A stretch of 64,000 nt of DNA from Isochrysis galbana. Taxonomy: Eukaryota; Haptophyta; Isochrysidales; Isochrysidaceae. A model generated the notes under the pieces. That model was not told where the DNA came from. It ran no database searches and worked only from the letters and a program-made list of their open reading frames with translations. A program made the position numbers and the translations under genes. The stretch is from NCBI GenBank assembly GCA_018136815.1, contig CM030941.1, positions 1,859,582 to 1,923,581 on the forward strand. The letters run 5' to 3'. Positions 22,921 through 31,806 of this stretch are shown in pieces (position 1 is the stretch's first letter; every line of letters starts with the position of its first letter).

Positions 22921-24236
22921 TAGCTGGAGGTATAGATGCGGGCCATGTTTTGCCATGTGTCTGAGTCGACCGGTAGTCTCTCACCCCATCTTTTGGGTCC
23001 GTTTTGGTGTCGTGGTTTGGGTCCTAGCTTTTGGAGGGCGGCAGTCAGGTGGCTCACTTGTGTTTTGTCTAGTTGTGTTTTCCCATCGATGGAGTATTCC
23101 AAGGCCAGGGACTGTAGTTAACTATCAACGTTGGGTGGCACTAGTTAGTAGCCATTTGAGGGGTAGTTAGTTAACTGGTTGTATGTATTTGGCAGTAGTT
23201 ACCTGCTAGTTACGTGGTTTCTGACTTTCTAAGTTGGTGGTTAACTAGTAGTTACCTAGTAGCTAGTAGCTAGTAGATATAAAAATATTACAATAGTAGT
23301 ATAATAGAGATGAATTATTATGATATGTATAGTACAAGGAGGCCCCCCTGCCGCCTCCCCCCCAGTCCCTCAATCCCTCCTCCCCCCAACCTCCGTCGAA
23401 CGCCGACGAACTCCGACGATGGCGCCGAGGAGGATTTCGAGACCGTCGAACAGCTTGCCAATAACGTTGCAGCCGCAGGGCACGACGACGAGGTCGAACG
23501 TGTGTTTTTACGCGGCCGGAGCAATGCATGGTGACCTCCGTAAGGCTGTGAAGGATTCGACGCTCGAGCGCTCGAGCGCTCGCTTGTGGCAGCGTACAAC
23601 ACGGATTGAATACTACTACCTACTATACTAGTAGCTAGTAGTAGTAATAATCATGGGGGAATGTAATAAGTCTAGACGTCTAGCTAGACTTGTGACTGGT
23701 TGTGTGAAAGCTTATGAGGATGGTTATGAGCTGTGGTAAAACATAATTGTTATCATTCATGCGTTTGTATTTCACTTTACCCTATCTATGTTTAGTTATG
23801 GTTGGCCGCGCGAAGCGCGAAGCTCCGACGCCGTTCGTGTAGTTAACTGCGAAGGAGACTTGCTCAGCTCTAGTTACTCGCGAGTTAATAGTAGTTACTT
23901 GCGAGTTGGGGGCAGTTAGTTAACTACTTACGCTATTTAGGAGGTAGCTAACAACCACTAACTGAGTTAACTAGTTAACTGTTTCTCCTAGTCCCTAGCC
24001 TTGGAGTATTCTTCTGGGAGCGGGTAGTCCGTTGGTCTGTTACCTTTGTATCCATCGCCCCATTTTGTCGGGGGATATTTGTCTAGGTCGGGCGGAGCGC
24101 TAGTTTGGTTACCTATTATAGGGGTGCCTAAGTATGAGAGTTCCACCTCGTACCACGTGCCGCGTTGGAGGAGGTAATAGTCCCCTCCTTTGCTAATCCT
24201 TATATCCGGCGGGCTTTCTTTTGGAGTTTCTCGTGA
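22921..24236 (-). pseudogene. LINE coding fragment interrupted by a DNA transposon
   Basis: Minus-strand coding runs 24236-24012 (GGDYYLLQRGTWYEVELSYL, then LDKYPPTKWGDGYKG) and continues in the same frame at 23099-22921 (GERLPVDSDTWQNMARIYTS, then a stop). The second part resembles the N-terminal part of the LINE C-terminal region at 21471-22151. Removing the 904-bp insert and one target duplication keeps the frame open across the junction, showing the two parts were once continuous. Confidence 0.7.
23100..24003. mobile_element. Non-autonomous hAT-type element, 8-bp target duplication
   Basis: Terminal inverted repeats start CAAGGCCAGGGACT at 23100 and end AGTCCCTAGCCTTG at 24003, matching at 13 of 14 positions. 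GAGTATTC is duplicated at 23092-23099 and 24004-24011. Eight-bp duplications and CA(A/G)GG termini are hAT hallmarks. Subterminal DNA is rich in short GTTAACTAGT and TAGTTAC motifs on both sides, as expected for transposase-binding repeats. No transposase is encoded. Confidence 0.85.
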
Positions 24237-24477
24237 TTGTTTTTACCCGAAAGGGGTTTTCCCCCAGCGTGGCCTCGAGGAGAGGGCGTGCTGGGGTGCG
24301 CAGGGTCGGTGCGTGCACTGGGGGAGGACAAATATCGAGGGGAGGGGGCAGTGCCCCGTCCCCCCGGTAGCACTCGGACACCTGGCTCGTCAGGCGCCAT
24401 GGCGGGATTCCGGGACGGAAAAGTTGTGTCCAATTAGCTAGTGGGGTTGGCTAGGATATAACATTGATTATTTTATT
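24237..24477 (+). repeat. Second copy of the B-family-like 3' end
   Basis: It matches 22683-22920 almost base for base, from TTGTTTTTACCCGAAAGGGG to the terminal TTATTTTATT, with a handful of changes. It starts exactly where the LINE coding fragment ends. Confidence 0.8.
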
Positions 24478-24643
24478 CTCCCTAAGCTCACACGGTGACC
24501 ACAACTTGGGCCAGTAGACACAAAGCACACAAGTATGCCAAAGTCTGAAGCGACTGCCGCAACACCCAGAAAATTATTGCCCGTCCACGTGGTCCATTCA
24601 ATATCCTGATACGTCGCAGACAATGGGCTGCCGTGAGCATCCC

Positions 24644-27173
24644 TTACACCAACTTGTTATACACCGTTTGTTGCAAAGTCGCCAATTGCTTGCTCCACTT
24701 TTCGAGAGCGTTATACTTCTTCGTGTCACCAGCCTTGTCTGCGAGTAGTAACAACGAACCAATCTGAGAGGAAGAATGCAAAACACATGAGACAAGGAGA
24801 AGTGCTGATAAAGCGGATCTCGGAGGACGAAAGCAATGATTGCGCGGCACAACCTTCCCGTCACACCATACTCCCCCGAGTTGCCGACAAGGGGACAACA
24901 TCACCGCATCCGATGCGCCAACAAACCATGCCCGTTGCGCATAGAGGCGAGACTACAAAGCGATGTCAGCGTAACCAACACTCAAAGTCACGCTCCTTAC
25001 CTGATCGACGTGCCCGTCGATGTGCCCATCTAAGATGAGAGAGACCAGCAAATCCTCAACTTCATTAAGAGGGATGTTGAGCTCCGTCGCGATGAAAGAG
25101 AGCCGAATCCGGGTGTACGGGCGAATGACGCGGAGGAGTACCTGGAAAAAGCGAAGAACAGTCGGAAAGTAAGGGTGCAAATTATCGTAGACACTCAGCG
25201 CGTCAGTTGTCCATAAGTCGTCATTCGATGCACGGCGCCACAGGGGCGCGCGGGCAGACCTGTGTGCGAATGTTTTTGAGCAAATCGTCGAGGTAGAGTT
25301 TGATGAATGCATCGCCCATCACTGAAGCCGAATGTTGTTTGAGGACCTTCTCAAACTCCCGAATTTCGTTGTTCATGTACGCTGCGGAATGGATCAGTGG
25401 GCCTCGGTTTGTTCGCGGGCATGTGCGAAGAATGGGAGGATGACCTCCGGTGGAGCGACTTGTACTGACAGCCCCTCCGGCCATGGAAAATAGCAGGGCG
25501 CCAAGCGCTGGTCCGGATGTACCACGCACCTGAAAGAAGATTTGTCATGGCAAGGATCTCAGGATCATTCTTGTACGGCTTCGCCTCCTGCGGGATGCGA
25601 ACATGGTGGTGGTGGATCAATCCAATTGCGAGGCCAAAACGAGCTTAAACTAAGGCAGTGGTCAATGGCATGGGTGGCTCCGCGTGGTGATGTACTACTC
25701 CCGGTCCTCCGGCGCTCTCGCCCAGATGGCGCAGCGCCGCCCTCCATGCCAATGGCTGCGCCGTTTGCCTGCGAGTCGAACGGGGAGATGTCCGAATTCA
25801 TCAACATGTTGGACAGAATGAGGTATTTCAAGCAATGAATCCGCCGCGAGATGCCCGCCTCGTCGTAGTTTTTGAAGGCGTCGAAAAAGTCGTTCCTCGC
25901 CATCTCCCATTCCCGCAAGGACATGTGCATCTTGCCTCCACACTCACGAATCACACCTGATGGAGTTAGCGGTGTACACGGAAGGAGTATGGTGTGAAGT
26001 GGGAGGAGTGCTCCTAGTGATGAGCTGGGCGAAGAAGAGGTTTGAACGGAATAGGTATTTTCTTGCTCAGCCTCGCCCACCCATGATCTTTGGGTGCGGG
26101 ATCGCCGATTTGATCTGTAGCGCCTTCTCGTACAAGCACTGGAGCTTCTTGTTGTTCTTGGTCTCCGTGTACCTGAGTCATAGCGACGCGGGGAGGGAGT
26201 TGTGATAGGCAACAGAATCAGCTTAATGACGCGCGGGGAGCGTGCGTGTGTTTGAGAGCTCTTCCACAACAAGCGTTGAATAGTCGACAGACGAGATTGC
26301 CATACCCAAAGTGCTGTCATGTGTTGCGTGTGGCTACAGCTGCTCGCGCACATCTGAATTTCGAGGGCGTACACTTCCAAGAGCTGTGTTCCCTTGCTCA
26401 AGTCCTCGGTGCCATCAGCGTTCTGGCACGCTTTGTTCAGTTCCTGAGAGACAGAGAACACCGAGGCGCAGTGTATGCATGATGGGAGCGGCATGGCTCG
26501 TGCACGAGTGCGCACCCTACCCAAGGGTGGGCAAGGGCAACACATGGTTCGCGCACAAGCACGCACCTCGCTGAGGTGAGGGCAAGCGGCAGCTTACCTT
26601 GATGATCCTTTGCAACCGCCCATACTGAGCTCGGTCAAACCATAGCTTCCCTAATTTCAGGTTGGTCTTGAACCAGAGGCGTTCGTTCTTCGCCTCCTGC
26701 AGGGCGCTCAGGGTAGTCTCGTAAAGTTCCTGGAGCAGCTCCATCTGCTGCGAGCTGGAGACCAGATCAAGGATCTTGTTGATGACCTTCTCTGAGTAGT
26801 TGCGAGTGACTGCTGAACGGATGTACGTGAGCATCTCCTTGTACGCCGCCATCATCTCCGCCCACTTGCCGCGTTTGAACTGCAGCTTGACAATCATCTT
26901 GTACGCCTTGAAGCCCCACTCACCTGCGAGCGCGGCGGCGAGCCGATCACGAAAGGAGAGGGAGAGGGGCCGGACGCGCCTGGCTCTCCCCCTCTCGCGC
27001 CGCGCACCCTTGCTTGACTCCATCTCGGCGACTTCCTTGAAACCCTCGACGGCTCCCTCCTCATCCGTCTCGCGCAGAGCCTTGCTGCTGTAGTACTGGT
27101 TCTCGATGTTGACGTCCTCCTCCTCCTGATCATCCTCGGAGTACTCGAACCCGTAGTCCTCATCGTCACTCAT
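24644..27173 (-). CDS. CSN2: COP9 signalosome complex subunit 2
   Basis: Nine exons, all in phase: 27008-27173, 26598-26923, 26352-26443, 26081-26172, 25769-25956, 25530-25587, 25260-25381, 25001-25141 and 24644-24763, for 434 residues (about 443 in animals). The acidic N-terminus ([15 protein letters not shown]) and LENQYY-like [11 protein letters not shown] are family hallmarks. So are [63 protein letters not shown] and [18 protein letters not shown] (PCI domain, winged helix). CSN2 is a scaffold of the COP9 signalosome, which removes NEDD8 from cullins. Intron 5 (25588-25768) begins with GC rather than GT; no nearby GT would keep the conserved [13 protein letters not shown] junction. Confidence 0.96.
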
Positions 27174-28200
27174 AGCTCTGTGAGGGCAGTGATGGGCGGC
27201 GCTACGGCTCGCTCGCGCTCACCCGCACCAGAGTCCGCAGCCGCTGCTCCCTTCGTCTCCTCCGTCTCTCACTCTCCCGCCCTCCCTCTTCCTCTCTCTC
27301 TCTCTCTCTCTGTGCCCCTCTCGCTCTCCTAGTGATCGGCGCCTCGCCGGGAGGAGAGGGGGACGGGAATACCGCGAGGGGGGCGCCCGATTTGAGTGTC
27401 ATCACACCCCCACTTGTATCATCCGGGCTCCGACATGACCAAAGAAATCTCAAAAACGGAAATCCGCAACACGCCACACGCCACGTCTTGGAGGGCGTTG
27501 TATGTTCTAGCCTGAGGAGCCCCCCTTTTTATCGTTCCTTCCTTGTTTCTTATCGTTCCGCCCCTTGTATTTAACGCGCTGGCTGCCAGGGAGCAGCCAG
27601 GGCGGCAACAAAAAGCAGGAAGGTCATGACAGACAGTGAGTGAGACAGTGCTACAGGGATAGGGACAGAACCTGGGACACCTGGGGGCACTGGGGCACCC
27701 ACGAAGATACCCCTGGGGCACGGTGATTCTACAACACTATCACAGGACGCCGTCCTTTACTTTCTACTCACTGCCAAGTCTTACTAATAATCCGCAAGAT
27801 TCCCTCCATCAAGTCGAACCCTCCGGACTTTGACCTCGATGATCGTCTCCACTCCCTTGCACACGATGTGCTACGTCTGAGTCAATCTCGAACGTCTGGA
27901 ACATTCTCAATCTATGTCTACATTCATCATGGACTTGATCTCAGTTCACCTCATGCTTCCGGACTCCTCTGATGCTCAATCTCAATGTATTCTGAGATAC
28001 CCCAAGGCACCCCTAGGACACCCCCTTGGTGAACTACACCCTCAGCCAATCAAGGTGCCCTAATGCCTTTCTAACCCATTCGCCAAAGTTACTATCATTC
28101 CTCTCTTCACTTCGATTCTGTTCTTTCTCATCTCTACCTGTCACACACTATTACCTGTTCTCTTACGATAGCTTAAAGTGTGTGATACAGGCTGAAGTAT
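27174..28200. other. Promoter region and intergenic DNA, no gene
   Basis: 27180-27340 is CT-rich and is probably the CSN2 promoter and leader. The remainder has imperfect repeats built on GGGACACCTGGGG/GGGGCACC near 27675-27722 and 28005-28024. No coding domain was seen. Confidence 0.5.
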
Positions 28201-28204
28201 TTTG

Positions 28205-28545
28205 TTGGAATCTCATGTGGCACAGTGGGGATTTGCTTGGTTTTCTGTCCCAAGGTGGCCCACAGTGCTCGGTTCTATCCCCCTCGCTCACCTGTCTGTC
28301 GCGATCCCTCACAATGCTGGTAATCCTTTTTGCAATCCCTCTGGTCCACTACTGGGTACCAGTACAACAAACACTCACGCCCCGCACAAACCCTTACATA
28401 TACCCCACCGCGGTTCTTTGGATAATACTTTGTACTTTGAGACAAACAGGCAGGCGCGCGAGGGAAGAGAGAAGAGAGAAGGGATCGAGAATATAGGGAA
28501 TCGGCGGGTATTGTCTTAGTATGAGCCATTGAAGCGTCGTGAGCG
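28205..28545 (+). repeat. Possible tRNA-derived SINE
   Basis: A tRNA-like A box (GTGGCACAGTGG, 28217-28228) and B box (GGTTCTATCC, 28271-28280) are spaced as in a tRNA with a long variable arm. Flanking sequence does not fold into an obvious functional tRNA, so a tRNA-derived retroposon head is more likely. No second copy was found in the window. Confidence 0.4.
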
Positions 28546-28548
28546 TTG

Positions 28549-28620
28549 AAAAAAAAATATTTTAATATTCTCGCCTCACCCATGGCACCGCATCGCATAC
28601 TCGTAGCCACGCCCCCTTTA
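28549..28620 (-). repeat. Short copy of the oligo-T-tailed retroposon end
   Basis: The plus strand shows an A run, then TATTTTAATATTCTCGCCTC, and GTAGCCACGCCC about 40 bp later. The same order is seen at 20468-20530 and 21147-21230. Boundaries are uncertain. Confidence 0.5.
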
Positions 28621-28949
28621 GGCCTTGGCAGAAATATCCACAAAATCGGACCCAAATATCCAGCAAAAATATCCACAAAATATCCAGCAATTTACCCAAA
28701 TATCCAGAAAAATATCCAGTTGTGCGCTATAAATACCGCTAGCATGCCCGCGCGGTATTTTCCATTTTCGAGCCCGTTACACGTCTACGTCTACCTCACA
28801 TACACCATCATCTCCCACCACTTGTAGACTATTGGTCTATAGCTATAGCTGCTGCAATTTTTCAATTTTCACATACACATACCTACATTTGAAGTTTGAT
28901 ACCTGGTACTTGGCACTTGCACGTCACACGTCACACATCACGACTGCTA
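28621..28949. other. AT-rich intergenic DNA with AAATATCC array
   Basis: AAATATCC occurs about six times at 28626-28722, followed by a TATAAATA sequence near 28730. No gene. Confidence 0.5.
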
Positions 28950-29130
28950 GCGTTTGCTGCGATTGTATCGCAACATCACTGACGCTTGAACTTGGTCTGC
29001 TAAAGAGCTATCACGGTTCGCACCAAACGAGCACTGGCACTGGAGTAATGAGAAGACACGTTCACAAGCAGCTGAATTGGGACTGAGACAAAAAGCAATC
29101 CTAGCTGCTTGTGCCCACATAGGGAAGCGT
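28950..29130 (-). pseudogene. hAT transposase C-terminal fragment
   Basis: Minus-strand translation reads FPMWAQAARIAFCLSPNSAA, then CERVFSLLQCQCSFG, then SSLADQVQASVMLRYNRSKR. This is an in-frame hAT dimerisation domain, less damaged than the related copy at 15900-16150. The rest of the transposase is absent. Confidence 0.75.
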
Positions 29131-29639
29131 TTGTGATGCGATGCTGTCGTATTCCATACGAGGACAGACTTTTACTTATAACCTGTGAGTTATTTTAAGT
29201 CTCAAGGTCTCGTTGATGGGCATCTCGCCTCTTCTCCTACTTTCTCTTGATGTCATCAAACGTTCCACGACTGTCGTCCGTCTTCTGTTATACCTCGGTC
29301 GCAGCTCCCCCAGCGAGGTCTGCCCTCGTTGTGGTGACCCCTCTGTCGCATGTCTTCGCGTCGCTGAATTGCCCTAGTACCGACGCCTTGCCGTCCGTCC
29401 CAAGTTTCGCGATGAGTTTCGCGAAACTCTTACCCGGCCCTAAGGATGGGTGGTTCCTCCCCCATGGCAGGGGAGGAGTGGAGAGGGGGGGGGGCTCGTG
29501 CCCCCCCATGGGTCAACCAAGTATAAACTTAGTTGAGCGTGCGCTGGTTACTATGAAAATGTCGATATGATTCTACACCACACAATCACACCGTCACATC
29601 TCGTACATACACACTTAAACATTTTGAGATAGGCCGCAG
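29131..29639. other. Intergenic stretch, no gene recognised
   Basis: Contains GTTTCGCGATGAGTTTCGCGAAAC, a short inverted repeat, near 29402-29426, and a G run near 29486. Frames are short and unconserved. Confidence 0.4.
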
Positions 29640-30111
29640 TGCTGCACAGCCCAAGGGAGGAAACCAAAGCTCAAGGCCGCACGGGAGCTCAGCTGCTCAG
29701 CTGCCCGACCTTTATAACAGACGACAAAGGCGCCCTAGTGATGGGCACGGATCTGGCCCTGATATCACAAGCGCTCGGCATGGCGAGAAAGCTCGCGTAA
29801 CCGCAGCACCGCCTTCCACCCCCAACCCCCCCGTCCTACGGCCTACGGCCCCGAAACCAACGCGGCCCCAAGAACCTGTGACACATAGATAATCGAAAAG
29901 AGACGACACGAGACAGCCGATAGCCCGATGGCGCAGGAGGAAGTATAGGACTAGACCATCGTCGGGGTTTGGCTCACGCCGCCTGCCACCGGAAACCCCG
30001 TACACCGAGCCCCTAGGTATAGAGCACGAGGGGACGGGCCGCAAGGCAGGTGGAGGGAGAGTAGACATGCAGAGTCGCGCGCGCGGTGAGATCATTAAGA
30101 AGTTTTTTTTT
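29640..30111 (+). mobile_element. LINE 3' end with oligo-T terminus
   Basis: The coding end matches the LINE at 21471: QGRKPKLK, then, after a small frame offset, FITDDKGALVMGTDLALISQ and ALGMARKLA before a stop at 29800. A 3' UTR of about 300 bp ends GATCATTAAGAAG followed by nine T at 30103-30111. Orientation is opposite to the copy at 21147, yet the T run is again on the sense strand. Confidence 0.75.
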
Positions 30112-30304
30112 CTCGTTACGGAGCCCCTCGCCAACTTTGGACCGACGCTGGCTCGAATCTTTGCTCTCAATTAGTGGACCTAATTTTCAAAGCAGCTATT
30201 CCTATTCCTATTGCCCTCCAGCCTGGAACTCACGGTCTCACAACCATAGCAAAACTTTGCAGATGCACACCACTGACTGCTGCCTTCGACTCCAGCTCAG
30301 AACT

Positions 30305-31339
30305 CTATCGTTGACACGGATTATGATCATGATTCGCGCCACAGACACGGGCCGCAGCTGCCCACCACGCGCACATCACAACGGCAAGGATCCGACGCCG
30401 TCGGTACGTCGACGCCATCACGGCGTTGCCCTCCGCCAAGAAGAGCATATGCGCATTGAAGGCGTTCATATTCGGGAAATGCACGCGAAGAGCTCCATAG
30501 CGGGCCCTCCGGAGGCGAAGCCTTTCCTGCCAGTTCTGGAACGCACGGGCGCGCCGACACCAACGCCGGAAGAAGAGGGCAAGCAGTCTCGACTTGGTTT
30601 GCAAGGCCCTCAGTAGACTTTCCGCTGCAGCCGTCTCGGCTCGACGGTGCCAACTGCACACGGCGTGGCGCAGGGCACTTGATGCTGCTCGTCTGGCTAG
30701 GTGCGAAACGGCGACAGGGTGGGCTGCGGTAGATGGTGCATGGAGCCACCGCCTCCATGCTCTACGCAGGAGCTGTTGGCGCATAGCGCTGCATAGAATG
30801 GTCGGCCAAGCAAGGTGGAGGAAGGCACCTCTAAGAAGTACGCGAGACAGTACGACACGAGCAGCAGTGTTGAGGCAGCGACTCAAATTCTTGATCGGAT
30901 GGGGTGAGCGCTCCCCGGCGTCTGGTCCATGACGGGCAGGGCTGCTGCTGCACGACGCAACAGCTTCCCGTTTTCGTCTGGCCGCAACGGCGCGCTCGAT
31001 CGCGGGGAAGTTTAGTGGTTTCTCAGGCGTGCGCTTGGCACGGTCGAGCCGCGGAGTATGAGATGGGTCGTGTGTGATCATGGAGTGTGCGTTGACCGCG
31101 GCCGCCGCGCTGAGTCTGCGAGAGGAGGGCTCACAAGAGGCGTGCGTCACCTCTCCAAGCAGTTGGTCCGTCGCGCGCAGCCAGCCAGCGAGCACTGCAT
31201 CGGTGGAGGCTATGAGCTGGGCGTAATCCTGTTGGGTGTGTCGCACGATTGCGTTCAGCTCGGCCTGACCCGCCTCCAGCCCCTTGAACGCCTCGCTGCG
31301 CAGCTGCGCGAGGGCGGCGAAGCCCTCGCTCCCCTCCAT
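30305..31339 (-). CDS. Sfi1-like helical-repeat protein
   Basis: A single-exon frame of 344 residues, starting at the ATG at 31339. The C-terminal half has several Trp-containing helical units (RRAWRRWLHAP, LRHAVCSWHRRAE, LALFFRRWCRRARAFQNW), spaced as in Sfi1 centrin-binding repeats (AxxFFxxWxxx). The N-terminal part looks helical. Sfi1-type proteins bind centrin at basal bodies and centrosomes; this assignment rests on the repeat pattern alone. It is divergently placed from NOT1, with about 470 bp of shared upstream DNA. An additional exon is possible. Confidence 0.55.
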   Translation of the reverse strand: MEGSEGFAALAQLRSEAFKGLEAGQAELNAIVRHTQQDYAQLIASTDAVLAGWLRATDQLLGEVTHASCEPSSRRLSAAAAVNAHSMITHDPSHTPRLDRAKRTPEKPLNFPAIERAVAARRKREAVASCSSSPARHGPDAGERSPHPIKNLSRCLNTAARVVLSRVLLRGAFLHLAWPTILCSAMRQQLLRRAWRRWLHAPSTAAHPVAVSHLARRAASSALRHAVCSWHRRAETAAAESLLRALQTKSRLLALFFRRWCRRARAFQNWQERLRLRRARYGALRVHFPNMNAFNAHMLFLAEGNAVMASTYRRRRILAVVMCAWWAAAARVCGANHDHNPCQR

Positions 31340-31806
31340 CTGGCGGAGCGCGGGAGAGAAGGGCTTCGAGCCGGATGCTCATACCGCAAGGGGAGGGCAG
31401 GGAGGCGGCTGGCACACTATTGCGCGGCGGAGTTTTGTTGTCGCCGGCGCGCGCCCCTCCCCCCTCCCCCCCCGGCACGCCCCTCTCCCCCCCCCCCGCG
31501 GGGTCTGACACCCCTCTTCATCCCCCGCGCTATGCACACCCATCCCCACTGTGGCGCGCCACACCTCATCTCCCCGCCCCCCTCCCATGCCCACTCGCGA
31601 TTTTCTTCTCTATTCTCCACGCTTTTCATACCTCTCCGATTTCTGCCATCGCCCCCCCCTCCCCCCCCAGCCCCCGCCTACCTCTCTCCGCGCGCACTCG
31701 CTCGGCGCCCTCTGCGCAGACCCCACGCCCCCCCCCACCTCTCTCTCCGTGCTCTCCCTCAGCTACCCCACCGCACGCATCTCGCGGCGCGCCGAGCCGT
31801 CGAGCC
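31340..31806. promoter_or_regulatory. Shared divergent promoter region
   Basis: This lies between the start codons of the Sfi1-like gene (minus) and NOT1 (plus). The right part is C-rich with long homopolymers. The forward frame stays open into NOT1, but its residues are low-complexity, so I treat it as leader sequence. Confidence 0.5.

Noticed and set aside
23310-23534. Plus-strand frame with VEQLANNVAAAGHDDEVERV as a host gene
   Set aside because: It lies inside the non-autonomous hAT element, is only about 75 residues and has no domain. It may be captured sequence but is not supportable as a gene.
31375-31806. N-terminal extension of NOT1 to 31375
   Set aside because: The residues are low-complexity Pro/Ser without family similarity, while the ATG at 31807 begins sequence that resembles the NOT1 N-terminus.
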